The position numbers were made by a program, and so were the translations under genes. Positions 49,643-60,764 of a DNA stretch of 64,000 bases are shown here, piece by piece. The notes under the pieces are model-generated. The model saw nothing but the letters and a program-made list of their open reading frames with translations, was not told the origin of the DNA and did no database searches. The stretch spans positions 700,527-764,526 of the forward strand of contig JANPYM010000009.1 of the NCBI GenBank assembly GCA_025890175.1, read 5' to 3'. How positions within the stretch are numbered: position 1 is the stretch's first letter; every line of letters begins with the position of its first letter. This DNA is from Ciborinia camelliae (Eukaryota; Ascomycota; Leotiomycetes; Helotiales; Sclerotiniaceae).

Positions 49643-51897
49643 GTTGAACAATTCAGATCGCTTCAGATCAACAACAAGAGGTGAATGCAATGATTGAATC
49701 TGAAGTGTGTGAAACCAGCTGCTAAGATTGAGATAGCTTTTAAGTTGAAAAAGATCGAATTGGAAGGGTGTGTAACAGACAAGAAGTTGTTGAAAATGTT
49801 TGGATTCAAAAGATCATGCAAACTCGAAAGGTGTGAATATTAATATTTAAGATGTTGCCAATAATACCTAAGTACAATAGTATGTGAAATAAACAAATTT
49901 CTGTATAACTAACCGAACCAGTAAGGGAGCTTGCCGACCACAAGAAATGTAATAGAAAACAGGATTAATTAATATAAAAAAGATAAATAAGATTTGGTGA
50001 ATGACAACAGGTCATTCCACCTCCTCAAACATCCTCTGAACAATAATATAACGCACAACCTGTACCTAGATCCTAGGTAAGCTTACATTAGGATTTTTGT
50101 TAGATAAAGTGTAAGAATCTAGCTTCTGTAGGTATATACCCTTTCATTGAGGGTAGTTTTGAAGGCCAATGGGAAGAAAATCTTAACATTTTATTGGCCA
50201 AACCAAAGAGAATTGAATGGAAGAAACATATAACAATGAGGCTCTACTATGATTAAGCTTTAGCGTAATCTGTCAGTGGTTCTGCTTTGCGTGAAGTGCC
50301 AATCCCTACGTACAGGACGTCATCATAATGATTGATGTTTAGACTTGTTAGAATTATTAACTTCTTCAATGTGATCGCAGACAAGCAAGGGGCGGGCCGA
50401 TAACTAGATCCCGTCACTATCTAGCTTCACTCTCGGCTGACGTGAAGTTGGAGTAGGTAGCTAGATAATCCTCTTCAGTGAGAGCAAGGATATTCTTTTT
50501 GGGGAAAGTTTCCAGAAATCTATGATGAATGACATGTTCAGGTGGGTCAGACTGGAAGACCAATAATCTATCAAATTCCAATTATGCATCAATATTTTCT
50601 TCGTTGGATGTGGATGAATATTGATGATTCGATCATTTCTTCTTTTGGAATCTTGGTGAAGAGAAATTTGATGCCACTGCAGGTATCCTACGTGTAGTAC
50701 ATCGGGGCAAACGGCTGGATATCACTTGACATCTTTTTGATATTCATCAAATCTATCTCTGATAGAGCGGGATGGTAGGAGAATCCCTGAAGATCTAATT
50801 TCCTTCACAGAGAACTTCAAGGCCTTGAAATATAACGGTTATGGGTCCAAGGATTGATGACCAAGTAGTCGGATATCTTCCAAGCTCTCTTGAGTGGTAT
50901 GAATTGCTGTCATCTAGGTATGGTCCCCCGCTTGGGCAATTGCATAGGGTGGCCAAGGCCTTCCCATAAAGACCTAAAGATTCCAGGTACTTTGTATTTG
51001 CTTGCTCCGCCTACCGGATGGAACCTCAAGTTACTTTGTGATGATTCCTGATCTGAATCATGATGTATATGCACATGGTATATCCACATCAATGCAGATA
51101 AGAATTAGAGATTCGGAACAAGTCGTCAGTCCCCTGCCGCCGAGCTAACACATCAATCCATAGGGACGGTAAAATGGCGCATGCACTAATTATCCAAGGA
51201 TCCTGCATAGAATATCTAGATTTCGTGCAATGATGTACGAGATCAAGTCAATTGTAAGCCTATATCCTGTCCAGATGTGGAAGAGGTGAAGATGTGAAGA
51301 GGTGAAGAGGAGTGATGTTTCATTAGAGTTGTAAGGTTAGGTTAGGTTAGGTTATACGGTGACCACGACGGAGAATCTATTCGTATGTTGTGTAAGCATT
51401 GTAAGCATTTCCACCCCACCTGCTACTTTACCTGAATACAAAAGACCAACTACTTAACAACATACCGGTATGCATGTTTCCCCCCTTGAAAAATGATACT
51501 TCTAGATTACATCATGTGATATAATTCGAGGTTGAGGATTGAAGGACCTAGGTAGGTAGGTTCATGTTTTCAAGTTTCATAGGCATTCCAAGGTTGACTA
51601 AGGAAGGTATGAAGAATCTTGTTCAAGAAGCCACCAAGCTGCCAAGTCTGGGGAAATGACCAAAAAAGAATTTAACCGCCGTGGGGATCAGATCATGCTA
51701 CACTCACTACCTTACCTAGGTAGGTAGTAAGTTTAACTAACCGCCATTTTTATATGACGGCGACATGGCGAGGGTGGCTGTGGATCTTACTGATTTAATG
51801 ACTTAACGAATTAACGAACGAAGGTTCAAAGGTTCAACAGATTCATTCACCCCTTTTCCTTGACATCAACATTTCGGTCCGAATTACAGAGAAAGAA

Positions 51898-51928
51898 TGA
51901 ATGAATGAATGAATGAATGAGGTTCATT
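51898..51928. repeat. (GAAT)n microsatellite
   Basis: About seven GAAT tetramers in the spacer. Confidence 0.9.
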
Positions 51929-52194
51929 CATTTACTCTACCTACACCTACCTCCCGTGCATGTACACACCCGGCATACCCACTCAATACCTATCAAAGGA
52001 TGCAATAATATATGAAGTGGGTTTGAAGACGAAGATGAAGACGAAGACAAAGACTAAGACTAAGACAGAGACGTGGCAGATTGGCGGTACTGCATTGCGA
52101 GATGTTTATACCCAGTGCCTGGTTTGCCTTATTGTAACATGGTCTCCCGATGTGTACTATGTAGTCGTCGCTCCATTGTCACTGTATGTATGTT

Positions 52195-52315
52195 TTTCAT
52201 TTATAACTCCATGCTATCCGAATACAATTCTATCTCTTTCATTTATAATTCCATGCTCTCCAAATGCAACTATATATTTTTTCATTTATATTCCATGCTG
52301 TCCGAAGACAACTCC
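52195..52315 (+). repeat. Minisatellite, three units of about 43 bp
   Basis: Units start TTTCATTTATA at 52195, 52237 and 52280. Each continues as (A/T)TTCCATGCT(N)TCC. They are diverged but clearly in tandem. No gene context. Confidence 0.8.
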
Positions 52316-53754
52316 CGTCTTATTACTCGGCCTCATTCATACCTGCTTGTCGGCTGACACTAAACTACAGCGAGAGTTTAAAATCTTTTCTTGGGCATTG
52401 ACGCTCTATCTATATCACGGTTTCTGTTATGTAGATCTGAAAGTCACGACGGAACCAATATCTCATCCAATTGGAGGCCAAGAATTGAGGGATATATGTA
52501 TTGTCTACTAGAAAGAGGATTTTCAACAGTACTCAGTTCAAATTGTTATGACGGCGGGGGAAAGAATTACTACGTTGACTGCTTTACTCCACAATCCTCG
52601 GATCATTCTTGTTGATCGACACAGCCAACTCAATTCCCCACGGGGTACCCCGGATTACATGTCGTTCTTGATTGGCAGAGCATACCTCATATTCTCACCA
52701 GATTTGAACATATCGGTCTTGAATAATAAAATCCTCCAGCCGAAAAAAGCCACATCTCACTGCAGAACATGTTCATGAGCATCTCACTGCGTTTAGGACG
52801 AACATCTAATCGTTCTCATTAGCTCTTGATTCACCAAAAGGCCCGAATCTTCAACAAATATTGCATCTCTTGATATGATGAACGCAAGAATCTTTTCGGG
52901 TTTCTCGCACTTCATGCTCCAATTATGTCTGCTTCCATTTATTTCCTTGATACTAACTCGGGTCACATGGAAATAACCATCCCGTTAGGATTTCCACCAA
53001 AAATACAAGTCGTAGTTCGAATAGAGACTCCTGCCTCCTTCATGGGGTTGTGAAGATTGGAGTGTCGATGGATTGACCCTTAGTGGGAAGAATTGCCACT
53101 ATATCGCTCTTATTCACCGGCGAGAGCTGTCTGTGGCTCTTGGACGGTGGTCATATGCTGATTCTCACTAATAGTATGTTATGGGACGATGATATCCTCG
53201 ATCTGTACTTCTACTTGGATGCTTCGATGCAGTGATATAGTGAAATTAACTTGAATAATCATACCAATAATCATTGGAATCTCTGATACAGATTCATGTA
53301 CTCTAATACCAACGACTGAATAATTCTAAAACAATATGGGGATCAAAAATCAAGATTGAGCAAGTGTATCAGGATGTTTTCGTCTTCGCTTTCTAGATAA
53401 TAGCCTCGGAATGTCTGAGACTTGACTAAGACTTATCTGAGATTTGACCGGATACCATTTCGTCTTCTTTCTGTTTCTAGCTATGGTTTAATCCTGAACA
53501 GTCTGGTTACTAGAGCAGAGGGCCTCTGAGTAAAACTCGAATATATGGTAAAACATCTAGAAACACCGCATCATTGATACCATAGACAATCTTTTAACCA
53601 TCAAAGCCATCGCACTTAGCTTCAAGAAATTTGAGAACCTTGATTTTGCCTCCATAGTCTTGAGTCTCTACTGTTTTTCCTTGCGCTTCTTATGTGTATC
53701 TTTCACTCCTCGAACTCGCTTGAGTTGATTCATGGTGGAAAACTTCGAAGATTC

Positions 53755-53967
53755 TCATGAATTCCATCGATATGGACAACAGTACCACTCGAGGTATAAG
53801 TTGGCGGTCCCTCCATTCCATAACCGCATCTCATAATCACCCAAAGTCTCGCTACAATAAATTGAATCTTGAGCATATTTATCACAGCAATAATCATGAT
53901 AATAAATGACACCATCATTGTGCACTTTGTGCATCATGCCCAAGTAAATCTCCCCACTAACTCCCAT
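53755..53967 (-). other. Cysteine-containing open frame, unassigned
   Basis: A 70-codon frame starting MGVSGEIYLGMMHKVHNDG, rich in Tyr and Asp with six cysteines including CC pairs. No signal peptide is visible at this start, and an in-frame stop lies a little upstream. Composition looks coding-like, so it may be the last exon or relic of a secreted cysteine-rich protein. The evidence is composition only. Confidence 0.25.
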
Positions 53968-53999
53968 ACAAATACGTAATCCAAACTAATCTACCACAG

Positions 54000-54731
54000 G
54001 CTGGCTCTCCACAAAGCCAACAACAGACCCAACGCAGAAATACGCGACCCAGCGCTCACCGAAGCCGGTAAACAAGAATGTCGGGACTTCGCGCGGGACT
54101 TTGTGAAGTTAAACGCACCCGTCCTTAAGCCACAACTCAAGGCCATTTTCTGCTCACCCATGATGAGGACTATGGAAACCGCTTGTATTTGCTTTGAAAG
54201 TGTTCCGAGACGCCATAAATATGGGTCTTCTATAGCGACTGCATGTCCCGAGTTGCAGAATTTTGATACCGGTCTTAATGGTACGGGTCTTGGTCATGAA
54301 GATTGACATGCTACTTTTGGGGAACGTGGGTCCTCGGTCCATGCGAGTAAGGTTAATCTAGGTTCGATGGAATACGATGGGCCGTGGAATTGGGTGAAAA
54401 AGTATCATCTCGCACGATGTCTCCGGTTACGTGATGGGCGAGCTGATTGGGATGAAGTGGCAATCGCTACTCATGGAAGCTTTATGATGCATATTATTGG
54501 CGATCGTATGTCCTTTTCTATTTCATTCGCTTCCGTTTCTATTCTACAGTCTGGAAATGCAGGAATGTGATATTCTTACCTGTGTAATTAAGCTGTTACC
54601 GTCTTTAATTTCCAGGTGGTGGAGATAAGCTCGGCGTTATGAGTTATGACTTTGGTCGTGGGGTGTTTGTGAAGCTCACTGCGGATGAGTTGTGCGAATT
54701 GAGAGCCGGGTTTGCATTGGGCAAACGGTAG
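54000..54731 (+). pseudogene. Histidine-phosphatase (phosphoglycerate-mutase-like) remnant
   Basis: One frame with an intron (54506-54615): ALHKANNRPNAEIRDPALTE, IFCSPMMRTMETACICFESV, then after a TGA at 54302-54304 AIATHGSFMMHIIGD|RGGDKLGVMS. These match the SP-R-T and later H blocks of the branch-2 histidine phosphatases. The catalytic RHG motif should precede ALHK, but no RHG exon was found upstream, and the TGA splits the frame. I read it as a decayed gene whose 5' end is lost. A sequencing error for the TGA and an unrecognised distant first exon remain possible. Confidence 0.7.
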
Positions 54732-54965
54732 ACGCTTGAAAGAGAGGGGGTTGAGGGAAATAGAAGATGGGATAGAGAGATTAGCGGTTTGCTGTAGCAT
54801 TACCTTCCAGTTATCGATAGCTCATTTTGAAGGAGAAGGTTTAAAAGAACGAAAAGGATGGAATTGAACTATCTACAGTTGGTGAATTGTCACACCATCC
54901 CTTACCCCTATTCATTTACATCCTCCTCTGCTTGCTCTGTGCAAACTGGATATGTTGTATTCGCT

Positions 54966-55411
54966 ATTATTCTTCCCCGTTGCGGGTTATCTTCTCAGCC
55001 GGCCATCTGTATAGCCAGTCGATAGTTGCCATCAAATTTGGATAGAAGTCTGGAATTCCTAACGGATAGGACTCATCGAATTACCAATAAACACCACCAA
55101 AAGCTGCCGTCGCCGTCCAAACATCTTTACCAGCTAGCCCCCTTCTGACTTCACGTTCCAGCACAAACAGTATCGTCGCCACAGATACTATAATCATACT
55201 AGTATTAAGGTCGCAATGGAAGACCATGAGTATAGCATCATTAGCCCAATGAAAGCAACTCCGCCGGAAATTCCCATTCCTAGAGGATCGAAGGAGGCTT
55301 TACTTTGATCATGAAGTTAGACTTCGGTTTTGACAGTTTGGGTGGGTGTATAGGTAGGCGTGACGTATCCACTTTGAGGAAGTCTGGGGCGACTTGAAAG
55401 ATTTGAAAGAC
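54966..55411 (-). pseudogene. Remnant of a two-span membrane protein
   Basis: On the minus strand, from a CTGCAG acceptor-like site at 55412, the frame reads LSNLSSRPRLPQSGYVTPT, then hits TAA, continues DPLGMGISGGVAFIGLMMLY (membrane-like), and reaches TGA and TAG. A second frame then reads VATILFVLEREVRRGLAG, KDVWTATAAFGGVYW, TAA, and ends YPNLMATIDWLYRWPAEK. The codon character is coding-like, but three or more stops interrupt it and no intron set resolves them. Probably a decayed gene of unknown family, convergent with the phosphatase remnant. Confidence 0.5.
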
Positions 55412-55505
55412 CTGCAATTTATGACTGACATGGCGGGGTCCATGATTGTTATTATTCAAGTGAATTATCTCGACCCATATTTTAATCGTTGAAACCCTCT
55501 CACTG

Positions 55506-55530
55506 TTTATATATATATATATATATATTA
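55506..55530. repeat. (TA)n microsatellite
   Basis: About eleven TA dinucleotides in tandem between two gene remnants. Confidence 0.9.
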
Positions 55531-56083
55531 TACCTCAATAATTGTATACCACTCCGTAATTTAACCATCTTATACGACCCTTGTATATGAGCATTCGCCA
55601 CATCGTATTTCCGATCCAGATTCGATTCCAAGACGCAGTACCAGTTCACAATACCTCTCTATTAGTAAGCAAAGCCACGGCTGCGATAGTCTAATCACTT
55701 GATTCTCGATGGCTATCACTTAGTCTACTATTTATGAAACTGAAAGCTTCACCTGTAAACACTCTGGGGAATCTCGGGTCCTATGTTTCAAATCATGGTG
55801 TAACGCGATGAGATGAAGAGTTGAATGAAGCATGACTGGCTGTGTCTGCGGTGGCTCTGGACCAAAATTTACCTTTCTGCGTTGATGGCGATGAAGTTTG
55901 TAGTATACACTGTATTATCTAGATGACGGACTAGTGGCTGTACTTGATGATCTAGGGATTCATAGCTGATATGCGTGACCAAAGGGGAACAAGTTCAATG
56001 CCGATAAAAACAGTTCGTTAATCTAGCCACAGATACTGTTTGAAAGGTAATTAAAACGAGATTCAAGCGGAAGAAATACACGG

Positions 56084-56612
56084 TTACTCATAGTGAACGA
56101 TTAATCTCTCGCTTCTTGCTTCCAGAATGATTGACGGTGAGTTGAAGGAATTCAAGCGACTACCGCCGAGCAATGAGACTAGACTTTGCGCATCTAGTGC
56201 CGCCTGATTAGTTCGAGAGTTCATTGCCGCCACATCGATATCTGCTCTGTCCATCGATGCAGCATCGCCATCACCCTCTGTCCGGCTCTTTCACTTGGCT
56301 TCTCGGTAAAGACTTTGTCCTAGCCTTGTGCGTCCAAGACTTCAATTTGAACCTCCCATTATACTGAGCCGGCTCTTTGAATACCTTTGGTATATACGCC
56401 TCATCAATGGTATTTGAACTCTGCTTGTTCTGCTTCCTCAAGTAATCATGCATTGCCTGAACCCTCACTTTCCTCGACCCTTCATGACGGTCATTTTCTG
56501 AAACTCGGGCTGTGATCGTCACCGTGACGAATTCAAATCCGAGTTCGCCAGATTCTTCTTCATCATTCTCTGGTATTGTGTTTGTCGAGTTCTGTTTGCC
56601 GGCCATTTTCAC
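56084..56612 (-). pseudogene. Frameshifted N-terminal fragment of a fungal transcription-factor family protein
   Basis: The frame starts MKMAGKQNSTNTIPENDE and contains FEFVTVTITARVSENDRHEG and VRVQAMHDYLRKQNKQ, which resembles the N-terminus of fungal-specific transcription-factor-domain proteins. It stops at 56271, but the next frame continues directly with coding-like sequence (AALDAQSLVSLLGGSRLNSF, compare the LGxGRxDPF block of that family) to a stop at 56084. A single-base shift near 56275-56290 explains this. The long helical C-terminal domain is absent. A truncated, frameshifted gene is the best reading. Confidence 0.6.
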
Positions 56613-58493
56613 TAGAAATGTTCGAAACGGGAGTAAGATCTAGTCTTGCGGCCAACTCCCCCCTTTCCGAAACATTTGAAGATTTTGATCAAAGCTTTAC
56701 GTAGCAAGCTAGTTACTTAACTCCAATTCCCCAAACACGTTTTTCATTTCTTAAATAATCACACAACATAACTTTGCCCTGCGATTCGCCATTGATTGAT
56801 AATGCGAGATGATCACTCATTGTACCATGACAAGGTACATCTCGGTTGCGGACTATCGACCTACCATTCATGCCTGGTAGGTACCAGTAATAGTTGGTTC
56901 TCCCGTGCCACCAAGCTTTTTCGTTCTCGTTCTCGTTCGCGTTTATATGCATTTTGTGACATGACTCTGTTGCAATCGAGAACTCATCAAATGCAGATAA
57001 GATGCCTAGCCTAGCTAGATAGATAATAGGTAGGTGAGTGAGTCCATACGCCCACCAAATTTCAATCAGTTGAAATTTTTATTTGCCTTCAAGTTTCATA
57101 GTGATAATCTTGTAGCCATGCGAATTGAAGTTTCAGGAACTCGTAATCTTACTTTTCATTCCTTAAGAGGATATGAAATTTCAGAACCCATTGAAACATT
57201 GAAATGGTTAGATATAGGGGATCGATTTTCCCCAACGGGACTTGAAATGGTGTGAGTAGTATTATTTCCATCGTTTTCGTCGCGGCCCTCCTTAACATCA
57301 TCCATAGATCAAGCATTTCTTTCAACCTCAATTCGTTCCCCGAAAGAAATCACCTTGTTGCCTTCTCCTCCGACATTGCCTATTCTCTCATTTATAGGCC
57401 ATCGTAATCCTGTCATCGCACACTTCATTTCTCTTCCTTGACCCACTCTTCAGCCTCTGTCATTAGATCTCAGCCCATATTCCCTTTATCTTCCGCCTTC
57501 TTTGCGACTTCATCTCTCTCGATTACAGCCCGGAGGACTGCAGCTTCTCTAGAGCTGAGAAAAGAATGAATCTTGGCCTTTCTATCATACTTTTCAACCA
57601 ATCTTATGCTCCCTCTTTCCTTTTCATCTCAGGCAATTGAATTGCAGCCATACTCCAAGTCACTCACATCCATTTTCTTCTTCGCCATATCCCGACTTTA
57701 TTTCTCCTCTCCATAGCTCAAAGAACCGTGACTTCTCTCGAGTTGAGAGGAGTACGAATCATGACATTTCTACCGAATTTCTCAGTCAGTCTCGTCCTCT
57801 CTCTCCTCTTCTTGTTGAGTGGCGCATCCCGATTAATTGCATTTCGAATGTATTTTGCGAGGATTCTCAATCTTTGCTGTTCTCTGCACAAGCACTCATT
57901 TGTTGTGATGACTGGGTATCTGAGATGATGTAAGATGATGTAGTATGATTATGTGGTAGATTGATCGTGAGATCGAGGTTGATGGAGCTTGGTAGGATTG
58001 ATGTAAGACGAGGATTCGGTGTATGTAAACAGACTCCACTAATACGTTTCTTCTCAGGAACGTTTGTCTCCGAGGAAGCACCCTACGCCATGATGATACG
58101 AGGCTTTCCCTTCATTGCACTCCGCCATACCTTTAGCCCTTCACTTCAGCAGTAAAAACATCACTTCGATCATCTAAGCAAATCTCCAACGTGATTAAGG
58201 AGATGATACCTTGCAATCCTCCTACCACTTCGCTTGAAGCCATAGTACCAAAAGCCTAATATTCATCTCAAGATACCTACTAATATATTACCGAGCCACG
58301 AATGTAGACACTTCTACCAGGCGACAAGGTTTTCACTGTCTCAACATCATACATGATTTTTAACGTTAAAAAGCAAGACTTTATATACTCTATCTTGAAC
58401 CATGAAGATCTCCTGTCTTCCAGATCCACGCAATGATATTCCCCCAATCCGAAACGCCATCAATATGCACACCCGCCTGACACAAGTCCGTTC
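56613..58493. other. Spacer with tandem coding relics
   Basis: Mostly no gene. At about 57500-57595 and 57690-57790, the minus strand reads RLVEKYDRKAKIHSFLSSRE and RLTEKFGRNVMIRTPLNSRE, each followed by V-L and a charged stretch. These are diverged tandem copies with stops. A plus-strand frame at 57118-57255 (RIEVSGTRNLTFHSLRGYEI) is coding-like but isolated. No function is assigned. Confidence 0.45.
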
Positions 58494-59247
58494 CTAATCG
58501 TCATCCATCGGCATCTCATCATCAATATATCTGACCAGAGTGATTCTCATCTCAGTCGAATCATGTCCTCTGAGAATATCACTAATGAAGTGTGCCTCGA
58601 CTTGCATTTGAACCATCTCCAGGGCACCCCTCAATATCCCACAGAAGATATTCGAAAACCACAATTCATCTTGCGCCCTTCCATCATCTGGCAATTCCAC
58701 AAAATCGGCCAAGGGGTTTTCTTCAAATATCAGGGAAAATTGTTTATTATCACTCGTCCAATTCGATACTGCTGGTGTAATGTTCAAGAATATCTTAAAT
58801 CCAACCTAACGACTCCCATCAGCATCATACTTCGCACAACAGCCATTTGAGCCGCACCTTAGAAATCATCTCCGCAGTCTCCCTAAAGTTCGAACAGCGT
58901 CTCATGGTATTCGATTTGGCAAGATAGTCCTCGATTAATCGCAGCCCAATATTATAACCCATTTTATCAAGCTGTTTGTTGACTTCCACATAATCGCTTT
59001 CGTAATCTTTGCAAAGCTGTGCAACTATAGTTCCGTATGTGAGGGTAACGAGCTCGGCATTGACTTTGTCCACACGACTTCTGGGTGCTGATTAGCCATT
59101 ATGAAATATGGCGAGTGTTTTTGTTTCTTGTGCTTTTAGTTTACTTACTTCCAGACCCTGAGTATTGCGCATTAGTATATATTTATCCGATGATTGACAG
59201 GGGATCACTTACTCCTCACCCGTTCTCGCAGCTTTGTTTGAAGCCAT
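58494..59247 (-). CDS. BET3: TRAPP complex core subunit Bet3 (TRAPPC3)
   Basis: Four exons (59247-59213, 59157-59149, 59080-58858, 58805-58494) sum to 579 nt, 192 residues. Start [12 protein letters not shown]; the second exon is only 9 nt and supplies the V-W of [15 protein letters not shown]. Then [30 protein letters not shown], the conserved palmitoylation Cys in [49 protein letters not shown] and the end MPMDDD. Bet3 is a core TRAPP subunit, a Ypt1/Rab1 exchange factor that tethers ER-derived vesicles at the Golgi. The microexon is supported by exact phase closure and by the conserved E-(I/V)-W-K. Complete. Confidence 0.95.
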
Positions 59248-59522
59248 ATTTCTCTATCGTAATTATCAAACTTCACCTAGATTTGATTTGATTTGTGATC
59301 TCATTTCATGTCCCGAGGCGTTCAAGCTACATGATTGATATCCCATTGAAGCTCGAGCTGGTCCAGGCACAAGCCGGAGCTAGGCGGCCGCACTTTAGCG
59401 TACTTTTCAGAAATTCATATTGCGTTCTACTCTTAAGTCTTGGGAGCAATAACGCGCAACTTCAAACATTCGTACATAATCCTCGAAAATTTACGCGTAG
59501 CTTGACGGCAGAAGCTACAATC

Positions 59523-60764
59523 ATGTCTTCAAGCAAACGTCCGGCTTCCGGGTCTTTTGGATCTTCGCAAATGGTTGTGAAGAGACAGAATGTAGGAAAC
59601 GATAGCACGGCTTTAGCTACCACAACTGGTTCAACTGGCAGTGGCGCGCTCATACAAGCAGTACGTACATATCGATGTTTATGGTACGATCTGTTACTTA
59701 GGAAGTGCCTGGCTGACTTTCGTGAAATAGGCACCTCGGACGAGTGGTTTGCAAGCTCCTGTAATGCAACTCGAAGGACATTCAGGAGAGGTATTTGCTG
59801 CCAAATTTGATCCGAATGGAAACTATATCGCTTCAGGGTCCATGGATAGATCAATTAGTGAGCAATACACCTTTATTCTTGGTTTCATTCATGCTAATCT
59901 TTTGCAGATTTATGGAGAACATATGGAGATTGCGAAAACTACGGGACTCTAACAGGTCATAAAGGTGCAGTATTAGATTTACAATGGTCGCGCGACTCGA
60001 GATCCTTGTTCTCGGCGTCTGCAGATATGCATTTAGCCAGTTGGGATTTAGAGACCGGTACGAGGATACGAAGACATGTTGGACACGAGGAAGTAATCAA
60101 TTGCATGGATATCAGCAAGAGAGGAGAGGAAGTTCTCATAAGTGGATCGGACGATGGATATATAGGCATTTGGGACCCAAGGACAAAGGCTGCTGTCGAT
60201 TTCATCCCTACCGAGTTCCCTGTTACAGCTGTGGCATTGGCAGAAGCTGGAAATGAGCTGTATTCTGGTGGTATCGACAATGATATCAAGGTGTGGGATA
60301 TGAGGAGAAAAGCTGTGGTATATTCCATGCTTGGCCATCAAGATACCATCACATCGCTCCGTGTTTCACCGGATTCCCAAACACTTTTATCAAATTCCAT
60401 GGACTCGACAGTTCGAACATGGGATATAAGACCATTTGCGCCCACTGAACGACATATTCAAATATTTGATGGTGCGCCTGCAGGAATAGAGCAGAATTTG
60501 ATTCGGGCAAGTTGGGATTCCACTGGAAAGAAAATTGCTGCTGGTGCTGGAGATGGAACTGCTGTTGTCTGGAATAACGAGAGCGGCAAAATCTTATACA
60601 AACTTCCCGGGCATAAGGGGACGGTTAACTGCGCCGAATTATCGCCTGGCAAAGATCCTATAAGTAAGGGTTACCTCCCCCACTGTACACCTTGTGATAC
60701 TAACAAATTCTCAGTCCTTACCGCTTCTTCAGATCGTACACTACTCCTGGGAGAATTGAAGTGA
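59523..60764 (+). CDS. U5 snRNP 40 kDa WD40 protein (SNRNP40-like)
   Basis: Four exons (59523-59660, 59731-59857, 59908-60663, 60715-60764) sum to 1071 nt, 356 residues. After a Ser/Thr-rich leader, LEGHSGEVFAAKFDPNGNYI starts the WD40 propeller, which continues with SASADMHLASWDLETGT, GSDDGYIGIWDPRTKA, GGIDNDIKVWDMRRKAV, SNSMDSTVRTWDIRPF, AGDGTAVVWNNESGK and the closing ILTASSDRTLLLGE. This is the pattern of the U5-specific 40K protein, a spliceosome component near Prp8 and Brr2. Seven blades can be counted. Introns are 70, 50 and 51 bp. The start is the ATG just before SSSKRPAS. Divergent from BET3 across 275 bp. Confidence 0.93.

Larger units (their letters stand above)
49643..53754. other. 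Gene-poor region, 4.1 kb
   Basis: No recognised gene. It holds simple repeats: TTAGG-like units near 51333-51352, a TACCTAGGTA at 51713, GAAT units near 51898, GAAGAC/AAGACT hexamers at about 52026-52072 and a 43-bp minisatellite at 52195. The longest open frame (51960-52511) reads through these repeats with Lys-Thr strings and is judged non-coding. Confidence 0.5.

Noticed and set aside
51333..51352. TTAGG-like units as a telomere
   Set aside because: Only about four units, internal, flanked by normal spacer; a chance simple repeat.
51960..52511. 183-codon open frame
   Set aside because: It runs through hexamer repeats and the minisatellite, producing Lys-Thr strings and no domain; judged non-coding.
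58825..59073. Bet3 frameshift after ISK
   Set aside because: The apparent frame change is a 52-bp intron with GTGCGG donor and GTTAG acceptor.
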